A stretch of 64,000 nt of DNA from Lysinibacillus sp. KCTC 33748 (GCF_002237755.1 NZ_MWSJ01000008.1:62001-126000); one strand, 5' to 3'; shown: positions 29,117 to 38,934, counted from the first letter of the stretch. The notes: generated by a model from the letters alone, not told the origin. Numbers and translations: made by a program.

Positions 29117-29172
29117 CTAAATATGTCTAACTTTTTTGGGTCAGATCATCTACGCCTATGCTTTTTCAAAAA

Positions 29173-29517
29173 TTAATGTGACATCGATATTCTTTTACAA
29201 GCTATTTTTGCCGCTGGAGTTCCAACACCAGCATCAAGTGCTGCATCTACCGAATCTCCCCAAGAACCACTGCTAGCCTTTATTTCGTTCCCAGCCGAAA
29301 AGACTCCCTCTTCTACAATTTGAACACAATCATAATAGTCTGGGTTAGGATTACTTTCAAGATACTGTGCAGCTAATTCGTCTGCTTTCTTTTGTATTGA
29401 AACTCGAGCTTGTTCAGCCAATGAACTAAAAACACTCTCAGCTTGCCCACCAAAGTGTACTATTCCGTCATTAATGTCTCGACCAGTACGATGTATATCT
29501 TCCATTTCAGATGACAT
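29173..29517 (-). CDS. Hypothetical soluble protein
   Basis: The 114-residue product starts at ATG 29517 (MSSEMEDIHRTGRD), with GGGAGGA seven bases upstream; a longer frame to 29532 has no such site. The first 60 residues look like one long amphipathic helix, with two cysteines and an acidic stretch after. It has no signal or membrane segment. The length and helical start are reminiscent of small secretion-system-associated proteins, but no WXG or LXG motif is present. Unknown. Confidence 0.5.
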   Translation of the reverse strand: MSSEMEDIHRTGRDINDGIVHFGGQAESVFSSLAEQARVSIQKKADELAAQYLESNPNPDYYDCVQIVEEGVFSAGNEIKASSGSWGDSVDAALDAGVGTPAAKIACKRISMSH

Positions 29518-29532
29518 ATTTAGTCCTCCCAA

Positions 29533-29907
29533 TCCTTAAAATTTGAACATTTTTTTAGTTCACAAATATTTTCTCCAATTGAGATTGTTCTTATCCATCA
29601 ACAACTATCCTAAATAATCCTCAATTTCCACTAGAGTAATTTAACTCCACAACTACATATTCACTAATTTTCCCCAAGTTGTGTATGCCTACCTGTTCAG
29701 TCATATATCGATTTCTTTAAACAGCAGTTTTTTGATATTTAATTACCCCTGCATAATTACCTTAAATCAGCATTTAAAATGACCCACAAAACAAATATGT
29801 ACTAAAATTGTTTAATTATACTCATTGAAAATATTACTTATAATTTCAGAGTGATAAACAAGCTGTTTCTAGAACTTATCACTATTATTACCAATAAAAA
29901 TTTTCCA
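29533..29907. other. AT-rich gap, nothing recognised
   Basis: Very AT-rich sequence with stops in all frames. It may be degraded mobile DNA next to the recombinase remnant. Confidence 0.45.
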
Positions 29908-30506
29908 TTATTTTATCAATTTCATCTGCACTGCATTAATCCCAATATATTTTAATGTAATGCTTGGTACTGAATCATTAAATAATATTTCAAGCGTAGC
30001 TACATCTTTATTCTTCTTGTAGTAATGGTAAACAAATGTTTATTTCATTTTATGAGCTCCAATATCATCAGGTCCTAGTACATCTGCAACCTTTTGAAGG
30101 GTTCTATATGCTTGAGTTGTTGAAATATGGCTGTTACCTTTACGTGTTGCAAACAGATAAACATCATTGTGCAAATTCATTGTATACGGTTCAATACCTT
30201 CTCTTGTTACTTTAGGAAGCATGAATCGCTTTGACTTCACCGTCTTTTGTTCTGTGATAAGTAAATGTATTTGCTTTGTCATTGATCGGCATTTCATATT
30301 TGCCACGCTCAGATTTGCTTTACATTCTGAGGTGAATCAATTTCAAATCCATCAAACATCCATTTTGCGTATATCTTTAATGTTTGTTCATAGAAATTCA
30401 TTGTTTTTACAGCTAGTCCTTTTACCGAACAATCAAGCATAAAACGATCTATTTCAATGGCGAAATCAATCATAAAAAAACACGTCCATGAACAGGAATG
30501 TCCCAT
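29908..30506 (-). pseudogene. Decayed tyrosine recombinase (copy B)
   Basis: The N-terminal core-binding piece (30309-30506) reads IDRFMLDCSVKGLAVKTMNF then YEQTLKIYAKWMF. The catalytic-domain piece (30040-30306) has ITEQKTVKSKRFMLPKVTRE and STTQAYRTLQKVADVLG, ending AHKMK where an H-x-L/M-R-K-T motif is expected. A shifted frame continues FVYHYYKKNKDVATL ... PSITLKYIGIN to 29908, including the region that normally precedes the catalytic Tyr. Frameshifts and missing blocks make it inactive. It lies just outside the left copy of the spo0A repeat. Confidence 0.8.
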
Positions 30507-30622
30507 AAATGAATGTGTTTCATAGTTTAATTCAATTAATTTACATTAGTTATCTGAACTCGTCGGTATAAATTCAATGAATTCTCTCTAAATAAGTCCT
30601 GTAATCCCTTGTGGTTCTAACT

Positions 30623-30685
30623 TAGCTCGCAATCATATCAATTCGAATCTTGTCAGCGATCATGGCAATGAATTCGCTACTTGTC
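30623..30685 (-). repeat. Left attachment-site copy: duplicated spo0A 3' end
   Basis: The 63 bases match 44368-44430 at 59 positions in the same orientation. On the minus strand they encode [19 protein letters not shown] and a TAA stop, the C-terminal tail of Spo0A, with no gene upstream of it. It marks one end of the integrated element. Confidence 0.92.
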
Positions 30686-30911
30686 TAAATTGAAGATTGA
30701 AATGTTTAATATCAATGTTTTCAAACACTTTATTTAACCAAAGTTTCATATATTTATCAGTCAATATTTGTAAATTTTTTGGTAGTCAAATTTACTTTCT
30801 TCTATTATATTGTTAGACGTGTGAAATTGCTAAAAAAAGGAGGGTATTCCCACTCTTTTTAAAGTTTATTTATTAAGTTACTCGTGATTTCCCAACACAA
30901 AATGTCATACA

Positions 30912-31109
30912 TTACTTTTCTAAAATGATAAAAATTCCTTTTATAGTTTTAACGTTTGGAACGATTATTTCATGTATCGCCTTATTACCAAATCCTTTAA
31001 CCTTCCGAGGCATTAATGCTTGTGGAAATAATATGTAACCACTCTCGTACAATCCGAAAATCCGTCCACCTAGAATCTTGATTTGATAATTTTGTCCTTT
31101 CTTCATCAT
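30912..31109 (-). CDS. Small hypothetical protein in the element
   Basis: The 65-residue basic product (MMKKGQNYQIKILGGRIFGLYESGYILFP) has AAAGG upstream of its ATG. It resembles a small DNA-associated phage protein only in charge and size. A different overlapping frame is open to 31215, so the coding frame is not certain. Confidence 0.35.
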   Translation of the reverse strand: MMKKGQNYQIKILGGRIFGLYESGYILFPQALMPRKVKGFGNKAIHEIIVPNVKTIKGIFIILEK

Positions 31110-31536
31110 ATAAACAACCTTTATAATTTTTAATTGCGAACAAATTCCCTCTAATTAAAGTTCTTAATCCAGAAGTACACAAAATTAAATGCTTATAATT
31201 CAACAATCTGTTCATTCAAATGAATTATAATCTCAGGAGCATGTTTGAAATATTTTATTTCTATTTGATGTAAGCCTCTTGTTTTAGTTTTTCTGAGTAA
31301 ACTGTAAATTCATCTATCCACTCTCTTTGTCCATCAATATTCACTATTATGTAGTAATAATTTTATGATTCCTTTTTCTCATACAACCATAACAATAAAC
31401 TTGTTCATTCAAATTTTTCATATCACACACCCCTATGTATTGCCCTGTATTACAACCCTATTTTACATTAAATTCGTGTAATTAGTACCATCAAATTAAA
31501 AAGACATGAACACATTATGTTGTAGTCCTCATAAAA
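31110..31536. other. AT-rich degraded segment of the element
   Basis: Only short broken frames are visible on both strands. No RNA gene or repeat is recognised. Confidence 0.4.
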
Positions 31537-31570
31537 GTAAAAAAAGACTACAGCAAAATACTGTAGTCCT
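31537..31570 (-). terminator. Terminator downstream of the broken exported-protein gene
   Basis: On the minus strand a GACTACAG / CTGTAGTC stem is followed by TTTTTTTAC. Confidence 0.8.
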
Positions 31571-31701
31571 TCCGCTATCTTACACAGTAGTTTTTTCAAT
31601 CATATATGCCTATAAAGGGAAGGGATTGAAACGTTGGATATATATAAATATAAATATTACCATTACTATAAAGAACAGAACGAGAAAGAATGTTACAGTG
31701 A

Positions 31702-32234
31702 TTAATAACCCTCAAAAGCTTTCACAACAGTCATATTCCTTTGTCCTCGTTCATAAATATTACTAGGAATCCTTGCCACATTTTTCATATCAACATTTCC
31801 ATATAATCTTGCTAGATATACGCTGTCAAATGAATCTCTATCAAAGTATAAATACCACGAATCAGAATATCCACCATCAACAGGTGTTAATTGACCAGAA
31901 AAGAATGTTCCTTCATTTGTATATCCATGATTGTAGTAATCACATAATTAATCATTACCATTCAAATAGAAATCTTCATCTAGATTATTTGATAAGTTAA
32001 ATCGAACTTCTCAACCCTTTAATCTTAAATCATACTTTTCCATAAATTCTGGACAATGTATTCAGTAGCATATCTTTCAGAAGGAGGAACATCTTGACCT
32101 GTCCTATCTTCTTCTACATTTGTATTTTTCGCATCATTTTCCCCACCGTTAGCACAATACACAAGATATGCAGTTCCACCGGCAACTATAAACAATAGTG
32201 CCAAAATAGCTATTAAAAATATAGATTTCAACAT
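31702..32234 (-). pseudogene. Broken exported-protein gene
   Basis: From ATG 32234 (after GGGGAG) it encodes MLKSIFLIAILALLFIVAG, a membrane anchor or signal, then an acidic linker and ATEYIVQNL, ending early at about 32025. A shifted frame resumes KYDLRLKG, then RFNLSNNLDEDFYLNGND, and after a stop GYTNEGTFFSGQLTPVDGGYSDSW with a readable C-terminus to 31702. At least one frameshift and two stops therefore interrupt a protein of about 170 residues. It has no recognised family. Confidence 0.6.
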
Positions 32235-32406
32235 AAAACTCCCCAAAATATAACATATTACTCAAATTAACCGTATTACACCAACTAGTTTTTTCTAATA
32301 TTCATTCTATAACAATAGTACTGGTTAGTTACTATTGTCATAGAATTATGTGCGTGTGAAAATTGATATGGTATTAGTAGAAGAAACTCGATTGGGGTAT
32401 CATTAT

Positions 32407-33015
32407 CTAATCATCAAGCAATGGAAGTAACACATCTTCTGATTGCACCTTTAGTTCTATCAGTCCAACCTTCACAATCTCAGCATTAATCACTTTGTAT
32501 GATCGCCCATGAATCACTATTGTACTATTCACTTGGAAGCCTTCTCGGTTTTTAGCGTTATCCTGTACATTGATAACAAGTGTCTTAGTAGCCGTTACAA
32601 TGGAATCCTCATCAACTGTCATTTCCTTATAGCAAATCACAGCAGGTTCGAAACGGTCTACAACTGTTTCCGTTTTGTAGATTGGTCTACCCATAGCGTC
32701 AGTTCCTACCTTGATTTTTACTGTAGTAGTTGGCTCAATGATATAGTTGCAATATTCCACTAAGGCTTTATATTTGAACCCTCTATGAGCTACTATATCA
32801 CCTGTCACAAGGTAGTAACTACCGTTAATAGTAAAGTAATCGCCACGCTTAAACTCACTTACGGAATGGAAGTGAAATGTACTGTTCGTAGACAGCCTAG
32901 TATTTGTCACCAAGCCCTCTAAGGTACTTGGTGTAGCAGTCAACTCATTCTTCATGTAAGGTTGAACAAGTTCTGAGAATGTGTCTGTGAGCGTCTGTGC
33001 GTCAAATAATTTCAT
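32407..33015 (-). CDS. Putative phage head-completion/connector protein
   Basis: The 202-residue beta-rich protein starts MKLFDAQTLTDTFSELVQPYM and ends VQSEDVLLPLLDD; start context is GGTGGTGG. A long middle region with alternating beta strands (FHFHSVSEFKRGDYFTING) suggests a structural protein. It is the last gene of the structural run, 11 bases after the preceding gene. Role is inferred from position; no family is identified. Confidence 0.45.
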   Translation of the reverse strand: MKLFDAQTLTDTFSELVQPYMKNELTATPSTLEGLVTNTRLSTNSTFHFHSVSEFKRGDYFTINGSYYLVTGDIVAHRGFKYKALVEYCNYIIEPTTTVKIKVGTDAMGRPIYKTETVVDRFEPAVICYKEMTVDEDSIVTATKTLVINVQDNAKNREGFQVNSTIVIHGRSYKVINAEIVKVGLIELKVQSEDVLLPLLDD

Positions 33016-33026
33016 CTTGCCACCAC

Positions 33027-33359
33027 CTACACATATAGCATGAACACATCTGCGTTACTATTTTCAGTTCTCATGGTTCTTACCTTAAAAGTTAATTGGT
33101 CAATACGCTTCATTAGGTTCTCGTGGAACTCACTGACTGTCATATCATCAATTTTAACGGCTTTCATCAGTGTTGGATTGTTAGCTACTGATTCAAGCAT
33201 ACTGAGAGCAGTAGAATAGATTGCCTTCTTGTCTGTCATAGACTGTGGATTGTATTCTAAATAAGCATCAAGACCGTTTTCAGCAAGATACACCATCAAC
33301 TCATTCTGTTCAAGGTCAATACCTTTTGTTTCCAACTGTAAGCGCTGTAAATTATTCAT
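33027..33359 (-). CDS. Putative head-tail connector/adaptor protein
   Basis: The 110-residue, largely helical acidic protein (AIYSTALSMLESVANNPTLMKAV) resembles in size and helix content the small adaptor proteins that bind portals in long-tailed phages. It sits after the portal and holin and before the last structural gene. The assignment is positional. Confidence 0.45.
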   Translation of the reverse strand: MNNLQRLQLETKGIDLEQNELMVYLAENGLDAYLEYNPQSMTDKKAIYSTALSMLESVANNPTLMKAVKIDDMTVSEFHENLMKRIDQLTFKVRTMRTENSNADVFMLYV

Positions 33360-33588
33360 TTTTAGTAATCACTCCAATTAATTTATTTTGCATAATATTC
33401 ATCTTTAACTGCCGACAACCTTAGTTAGGTAAACTAAAAGTAGTCACAAACAACTGATACAACAAAAATGTTTAAGTTCGGCAGAAATACTTCTTTTATA
33501 AATTTTCTATACATTGTTGATATATCAAGGTTTCCACCAAAACATCAATAGACTATTGAAAATACAACATAAAAAAAGATATTATACA

Positions 33589-33996
33589 TTAATATTTTTG
33601 TTGATTTTCCTCATTTGCTAACTGTAATAGACGTTCCTTTACCCCTTTAGGCAATGGCACACCAATCCTAGCTAAGTTTTCAGTGATAGATAAGCCTTCC
33701 ATTCCGATATAGAAGTATATAGCCATTGTTCTAAAGACAGGAATACCTGACGCTGTAAGGACGTCTAATAGGTTCGCCAAGACTATCACAATCATAATAG
33801 TGGCTTTCTTTAAGAATCCGACAAAAGCAATCTTTGAGGATAGACGCTTTTGTACAAGTGACACAATTACACCTGTAACAATATCAATAACCATAAAAAC
33901 TACTAGGACAGTCAATGATACATGCCACCCACCAATAAGGAAGGATAAGGATGTTCCTGTTAAGGCTAGAATAGTGAATAAACTCATTTTCTCCAT
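33589..33996 (-). CDS. Phage holin, TcdE/UtxA-type family
   Basis: The 135-residue protein has three hydrophobic helices (about 6-22, 27-47 and 66-82), the conserved MVIDIVTGVIVS motif and the AIYFYIGMEGLSITENLARIGVPLP segment typical of the holin_4_1 family. It would form membrane pores at the end of a lytic cycle. No endolysin gene is nearby, which is odd, and a holin between portal and connector-like genes is an unusual place. Confidence 0.85.
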   Translation of the reverse strand: MEKMSLFTILALTGTSLSFLIGGWHVSLTVLVVFMVIDIVTGVIVSLVQKRLSSKIAFVGFLKKATIMIVIVLANLLDVLTASGIPVFRTMAIYFYIGMEGLSITENLARIGVPLPKGVKERLLQLANEENQQKY

Positions 33997-34176
33997 TGTT
34001 CATTCACCTCCAATACAACTGTTGTAACAGGCGTGAAAAATTGGACATAATCATTCCAACCCTCTACACCCGAAAAAACACTAATTTTCGCCAAAATAAA
34101 AATGCCTACACATAACGAAAATCTTTATGATTTCTATTAAATATAGACACCTATTTTATTCTGATTTTATCCATCT

Positions 34177-35520
34177 CTATGATACCTTTTCAGCAAGGTT
34201 ACTAGAGCCACCAAGATTCTTGTGTTCTATTTGTTCAAATGGTTTCACATCTTGTATGCGATTCATTTCAAGCGTAACATCATTCACATACGGCGACTGC
34301 TCAAGGATTGTTTCAGTGCTTAAAGCACCCATTGCATGTTGCTTACTCATATTGTCAATAATCTCAGCGTGGTTAGAAGGTGTGTTGTATTGAAAGTTAA
34401 ATTCAAGGGTCATAAAATCGTCTTCTAAAATATGAACCCCTTTGTATCTCAACAGCTCACAGACCTTCTCCCAACGCTCATAAAAGCCTTGCTTCAAGTA
34501 TGTTTCATTTAATCCTGCTTTCGTATCTGCCAATGAGAACAGCAACTTAATACTAACCTCCGATAGATTGCTTACATCAGTTTTGTTCATGGATACAGCA
34601 GGCGTTGAACTTACATCTAATAATGCCTGTTGTAACGTCTTGTAGACTAATTCAAAAGACTTTGAATCTAATTGGTTTGATACCATTTTGAAGTCAGAAC
34701 CATCATCAAGGTTTAAGCCTCCCCCAACAATATCAGTAGGCAATGAGTCTTTGAGTTGCTGACCAACTGCAACAGGGATAGGATTCATAAACTTATACAT
34801 GCTATCAACATACTTAGATAATACATCTTCCATGTTATCCAATATCCCCATATAATCATCTAACTCTGAGCGACCTTCTGTATCACTAAATTCATTGTCA
34901 GTTTTATATAGGACAGGTAAGCCACTTAGATTAGCATACTGAGCAACTAGTTTTAATTCTCCACCTTCATTTGACCATTCTTGGACTAACTTATCGGTAT
35001 AAATTGTGTAATAAGCAATACCATCAAAGACATAATGCTCAACAAAGGCAATCATTTCCCCATGATGGTTGAAAACAGGTGTTCCATCCTCCGCGTCAAT
35101 AATTTTTGAATCAATTCTCCCTTTAGCATTAATGAAAAGATATTCAGCTACCTGACCAAACTTGATTAATTTGTTTAGAATAATAACATTCTTATCATCA
35201 AAGCGACCTAGCTTATTTACCTTCAAAAATTGCTCAACCATTTTCTCTACTCCAATGATATTGACACTGTTCTTCAACAGGTATTGCGTTTGGAAGTTCA
35301 AAATAGTCTTAGCCAACTGGATCACAATCTTGCGTGGCTCAATGAACTGACCATTGTACTTAAATGAATCACGCTGTAGTATCTTGTGCTGACCATCTAA
35401 ATACTTTTTCTTACTAAACACTTCTTGCAAACGCTCTTGGTTGTCATAAGAGTTTATTTCCTCTAAGAACCAAGTGGGGTTACCCTTGTGCTTTACTTGT
35501 AAATATCTATCTAAATTCAT
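34177..35520 (-). CDS. Phage portal protein, SPP1 gp6-like
   Basis: The 447-residue protein has the SPP1_Gp6-like portal pattern: an N-terminal helical part (KYLDGQHKILQRDSF), a beta wing (EYLFINAKGRIDSKIID ... FVEHYVFDGIAYYTIYT), and the long-helix region SELDDYMGILDNMEDVLSKYVDSMYKFMNPI. A C-terminal ALSTETILEQSPYV follows. It forms the dodecameric DNA channel of the head. ATG 35520 is preferred (AAAGGG upstream) over a TTG at 35544. The gene is intact. Confidence 0.85.
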   Translation of the reverse strand: MNLDRYLQVKHKGNPTWFLEEINSYDNQERLQEVFSKKKYLDGQHKILQRDSFKYNGQFIEPRKIVIQLAKTILNFQTQYLLKNSVNIIGVEKMVEQFLKVNKLGRFDDKNVIILNKLIKFGQVAEYLFINAKGRIDSKIIDAEDGTPVFNHHGEMIAFVEHYVFDGIAYYTIYTDKLVQEWSNEGGELKLVAQYANLSGLPVLYKTDNEFSDTEGRSELDDYMGILDNMEDVLSKYVDSMYKFMNPIPVAVGQQLKDSLPTDIVGGGLNLDDGSDFKMVSNQLDSKSFELVYKTLQQALLDVSSTPAVSMNKTDVSNLSEVSIKLLFSLADTKAGLNETYLKQGFYERWEKVCELLRYKGVHILEDDFMTLEFNFQYNTPSNHAEIIDNMSKQHAMGALSTETILEQSPYVNDVTLEMNRIQDVKPFEQIEHKNLGGSSNLAEKVS

Positions 35521-35578
35521 CTTCTTTTTCCCTTTCTTATTCAAAATAAACCTTACCCTGAATGAGTATGGCTAAAAA

Positions 35579-35653
35579 CTACTTTTTCTCGTACCAACCT
35601 TGCCAATGATATATTGATTCAATACTGTCACAATACTTTTTAAATGCTTCCAT
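35579..35653 (-). CDS. 24-residue peptide between terminase and portal
   Basis: The ATG at 35653 has AGGAG seven to eight bases upstream and encodes MEAFKKYCDSIESIYHWQGW plus a basic end. It lies between two intact packaging genes, with a normal ribosome site and only 12 bases after the terminase stop. It could be a real miniprotein or a relic of a larger gene. Confidence 0.4.
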   Translation of the reverse strand: MEAFKKYCDSIESIYHWQGWYEKK

Positions 35654-35665
35654 TTTGCTATTCTC

Positions 35666-37255
35666 CTATACATACCACTTATTTATCTTCATGCCTTGAA
35701 TAGCCAATGCTGTTGAAATAACACTATCATCGTGGTGCAATTCACTATTCCCTCGCTTATTTCCTAAGCGACCATTTGTTTCAACAAACATCTGCATTTG
35801 CTGTAAGGTAGTCTTACATTCTATATTGATAAGCCCAAGCTCAAATTGTTCTTTCATATCACTTATCATTATCGCCTTTGTTTTCTCAGAAGTGATAAAG
35901 CCTATTTGCAATTTCTTCTTTCCTCGGTCATCGAAGGTTTTCATCTTATACATATTTAGATAGCCACGCTCTTTGCGTAAGCGTTCAATAACAGGTAAAC
36001 CATATGAATTGCGTTCCACTGTCAAAAAAGCATAATTATAAAAAATCCCCAAGTCATAGATGACCTGAGCAAATTCATAGACTGGAATTTTATTATGGTA
36101 GAAACTTATGACTTGATGACCTTCTGAATCAAATGCAGTAATTGTTGAGTAATCATTACCTGAGCCACTCGCTGTATCGACACCAAAATAATATTTCGTA
36201 TTGCGTTTAGGAAATTCGAAAAGGTCTAAGCCCTTACCAATATATTTCCGAACGCTCTCAGGTACTTCTGACAACATCTCATTTTTAGGTAACGGCTCAA
36301 TTGTATAAGAAAGCCTAGTTAAAACCTTATGTTGATCAAATACACTTCTACCTGTAGAAATAAAGGATTCAAAGGGATTTGAGGGGTACTCTTGCATAAA
36401 CTGCTGTTCGTTTTCCATGTCCTGAACCTTCCATCTTCTCCACATTAATTGCCTTAAAGTTGCACCTGCTCTATAGAGAGCTACTTCATCTTCTTCTAAA
36501 TTATCAGAAGCAAATCGCTTGCCACCATTGGTTGCTTTATACCAACGCTCTGCTTCATCATAGTCATGGGCAAATTGCTTTTTGTATAGCTTGTGGTAAA
36601 AAGGAATGAAATAAGGAACATACTTAGACTTACCTTTGAGGGCTTGCATATACAGGCGGTAGAAATGGTTGCTTGTACCATTGGAGGTTGTTTCAATTGT
36701 TAATTTACTCTCAGCCCCTTTTGCAAGGGATTGTTCAACCGAGAGTAGTTGCGTTTCCTGTGACGCATAGAAAGCAAACTCAGATAAATGAACATAGGTA
36801 TATGTTGAACCACGTCCAATATCTTTGTTCCCTGCTGTAACACTTGATATTCTTGAACCATTAGTGAACAAAAGCTCGCTTCTGTTATCCCTGCGAACCT
36901 TTGGGAATATATTAGGGAATTTTTCTCTTGGAACAGTGTCATTCATTTGCTTCAACTTTTCAAAAAGCGCTTTTGCTGAATCACCCTTATAACTAACAAT
37001 CAAGATGTTTTCGTTAGGCTTAGTTAATGCTCGCCATAATGCCCTAGCAAGCACAAATGTTGAAATACCTGCTTGCCTTGCTTTACCAATCACAACAAAG
37101 CGATTCTCTAGCATTAGATTTTCAATTTCTTGCTGTGCTTCATTGATTTCAAAATTAATGACCTGATTTTCGTTGTCTGTAATAAAAATAAAATTCTTAG
37201 CAAAAAGTGGGAACTCACTAAGAACTTTTTCAAGTTTATTTGATTTAGTTGCCAT
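35666..37255 (-). CDS. Terminase large subunit
   Basis: The 529-residue packaging motor has a Walker-A-like KARQAGIST at about 53-61, the Walker-B/catalytic pair in TYVHLSEFAFY, a coupling motif in IETTSNG, and the C-terminal RNase-H-like nuclease with FGVDTASGSGNDYSTITAFD. A second acidic cluster lies near HHDDSVISTALA. All catalytic blocks are present and in frame, so the protein is probably functional. It follows the small subunit after three bases. Confidence 0.9.
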   Translation of the reverse strand: MATKSNKLEKVLSEFPLFAKNFIFITDNENQVINFEINEAQQEIENLMLENRFVVIGKARQAGISTFVLARALWRALTKPNENILIVSYKGDSAKALFEKLKQMNDTVPREKFPNIFPKVRRDNRSELLFTNGSRISSVTAGNKDIGRGSTYTYVHLSEFAFYASQETQLLSVEQSLAKGAESKLTIETTSNGTSNHFYRLYMQALKGKSKYVPYFIPFYHKLYKKQFAHDYDEAERWYKATNGGKRFASDNLEEDEVALYRAGATLRQLMWRRWKVQDMENEQQFMQEYPSNPFESFISTGRSVFDQHKVLTRLSYTIEPLPKNEMLSEVPESVRKYIGKGLDLFEFPKRNTKYYFGVDTASGSGNDYSTITAFDSEGHQVISFYHNKIPVYEFAQVIYDLGIFYNYAFLTVERNSYGLPVIERLRKERGYLNMYKMKTFDDRGKKKLQIGFITSEKTKAIMISDMKEQFELGLINIECKTTLQQMQMFVETNGRLGNKRGNSELHHDDSVISTALAIQGMKINKWYV

Positions 37256-37258
37256 GTG

Positions 37259-37648
37259 CTACATCACCAATTCATCATAAGCATTGCTTTCTTGTGGCTC
37301 GTAGACCCGAGTAAGCTTAAACTCTTTATTAAATGCTCTGACCTGCTTTTGAAGGTCTAATAAAAGCTTAATAGCCTTTTCATCCCCCTCAATGGCCCTT
37401 TCTGCTGTGACTTGATAAATTTGCTCTAAATCATTCGCCATGCGTGATTCAAGATACAAATTAGTCAACATCAAATACTCAGAAGATTTCTCCCACTTCT
37501 TCATGTGGTTCAATGTTTTCACATCTAACTTTAGACACAATGCTTCTTCTGAGAGTTCTTCTGTTCGATTAACATATAGGTCAAACTTCCATTTGAAGTA
37601 TTCCCTTTTCTTGTATGGAACAGCTTCAAGTGCTTTGTAAATATCCAT
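37259..37648 (-). CDS. Putative terminase small subunit
   Basis: The 129-residue helical protein has an N-terminal helix-turn-helix-like part (EELSEEALCLKLDVKTLNHMKKWE), then the long helices of small terminases (YLESRMANDLEQIYQVTAERAIEGDEKAIKLLLDLQ). ATG 37648 has AGAGG about ten bases upstream. It is directly before the large subunit. It would recognise packaging DNA. Confidence 0.75.
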   Translation of the reverse strand: MDIYKALEAVPYKKREYFKWKFDLYVNRTEELSEEALCLKLDVKTLNHMKKWEKSSEYLMLTNLYLESRMANDLEQIYQVTAERAIEGDEKAIKLLLDLQKQVRAFNKEFKLTRVYEPQESNAYDELVM

Positions 37649-37666
37649 AAATATCAATCCTCTCTT

Positions 37667-38656
37667 TTAGTGATATTCAGAGTTCATTTCATCCCTGTTT
37701 TGGATGTAAAGTCTTGCATTTTCAATGTGTCTATCAACAATTTTAAACTCATTGCCATACTCATCTATTAAATAGTCTTGTTTTTTCAGTTTCTTAATGC
37801 GGTTTTCCCCCGCTCTCAAGACTCTTTTCTCAATGTCAGTTAAACCTACTTCTCTTTTTTGTTTTCGCAGGTCTAAAACAGCAACATAATCCTGTTCAAT
37901 AGGGAATACATCTTCACCATTTTCATCTTTAAATTTGTTGAATCGATGCTCTGTTTCCTTTAACTGTTCTACAGTCGAATGTTCTAGGTCTGTTTCTTCT
38001 TCAACTAATTTTTCAACATACTTTTTCTTAAATGAATGATGTGTAATTTCATCATTTTCAAAAGGCGTTGTTCTGTATTGGTTGGTGTTTTGCTTCCCTG
38101 TATCGTTGTAATCACCAATATTTTTGTGAATTAGACCTGCCGCAATTGTTTTATTTACTGCTTGGATTGCTGTTGACTCTGAGCAATTTAAAATTATCGC
38201 CCAACGTGATTTAGAACAAGTAAATATACCATTTTCACTTTTAGACCATCTATAGGTAGCAAGATATACATACAATTGGCGGATGTCTGTAAGCTCATTG
38301 AACACATCAAATTTAAGTTGTGTATGGCTTATATCCTCAAATTCCACTAATTCAACAATAAGAATATCATTAGCATTAAACTCATCTACAAGCTCACCAT
38401 CAATACTAGTAAATCTAATAACCTTTTTATCTCTCAAAGAAATAAGAGTATCTTTGATTACTTTAACTGCTCGCTTTTTGTTGCTTGCAAGCTCAATTTG
38501 TCCTTTGGCATGAAGCAATGAAACCGAAATATAAATATCTTCTCTAAAGTCCCTGCTTATTGACAGCAACGCATAAATAAATAATTCCTGCGGTGTTAGT
38601 TGAAACTCATTTCCATCTGAAATAAGTTGATTGTTAATCATTATAAATTCCATCAT
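37667..38656 (-). CDS. Two-winged-helix, replication-initiator-like protein
   Basis: In this 329-residue protein residues 15-105 (LTPQELFIYALLSISRDF ... LISLRDKKVIRFTSIDGELV) and 130-200 (IRQLYVYLATYRWSKSENGIFTCSK ... AIQAVNKTIAAGLI) each look like a winged helix. This is the layout of plasmid Rep or replication-adaptor proteins. A charged C-terminal tail follows. It lies between the capsid and terminase genes, 10 bases before the small terminase, where a replication gene is unexpected. A regulator of packaging genes is the alternative. Confidence 0.5.
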   Translation of the reverse strand: MMEFIMINNQLISDGNEFQLTPQELFIYALLSISRDFREDIYISVSLLHAKGQIELASNKKRAVKVIKDTLISLRDKKVIRFTSIDGELVDEFNANDILIVELVEFEDISHTQLKFDVFNELTDIRQLYVYLATYRWSKSENGIFTCSKSRWAIILNCSESTAIQAVNKTIAAGLIHKNIGDYNDTGKQNTNQYRTTPFENDEITHHSFKKKYVEKLVEEETDLEHSTVEQLKETEHRFNKFKDENGEDVFPIEQDYVAVLDLRKQKREVGLTDIEKRVLRAGENRIKKLKKQDYLIDEYGNEFKIVDRHIENARLYIQNRDEMNSEYH

Positions 38657-38717
38657 GTAAAAACTCCTGTGTGATTGTATTTTTGTTATAAAAAGAAGTC
38701 ACCCTCTCGGTAACGAC

Positions 38718-38903
38718 CTAGTTAATTTTCTTATATTTATCTAACGCTCGCTGTAGTTCATCAGTTTTGTGATAGACCGTATAAATCGCATTGTCCTTAA
38801 TGCTTCTAGCTTTTATGATGTATGAAATTCCTTCTTCTTTCAAATAGATTGATAGTTTCTTTGTAAAGCAAAAGAAGAAGTCTTTTTCAGTTAAGTTTGT
38901 CAT
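38718..38903 (-). CDS. Small protein, 61 residues
   Basis: MTNLTEKDFFFCFTKKLSIYL onward with an alternating basic/aromatic pattern and a C-terminal helix (DELQRALDKYKKIN). AGGGG lies upstream of ATG. It is in the same run as the Cro-like and winged-helix genes. Unknown function. Confidence 0.55.
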   Translation of the reverse strand: MTNLTEKDFFFCFTKKLSIYLKEEGISYIIKARSIKDNAIYTVYHKTDELQRALDKYKKIN

Positions 38904-38934
38904 GTTATATACCCCTATCTGTCCATTTGAACAC

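Larger units (their letters stand above)
28383..29148 (+). mobile_element. Deleted IS3-family (IS150-like) insertion sequence
   Basis: Imperfect terminal inverted repeats bound it: TGAACTGCCCAGTAAAAG... at the left, and TGATCTGACCCAAAAAAG... on the reverse strand at the right, both continuing TTAGACAT. It is about 766 bases, roughly half of a normal element, because the end of the first ORF and most of the integrase core are deleted. It is not mobile. Confidence 0.85.

Noticed and set aside
29173-29230. Tail of the 29173-29517 protein (KIACKRISMS) looks a little like the Spo0A tail and could be a third att copy
   Set aside because: Nucleotide agreement with the 63-bp repeat is only around half and there is no shared run; the resemblance is probably chance.
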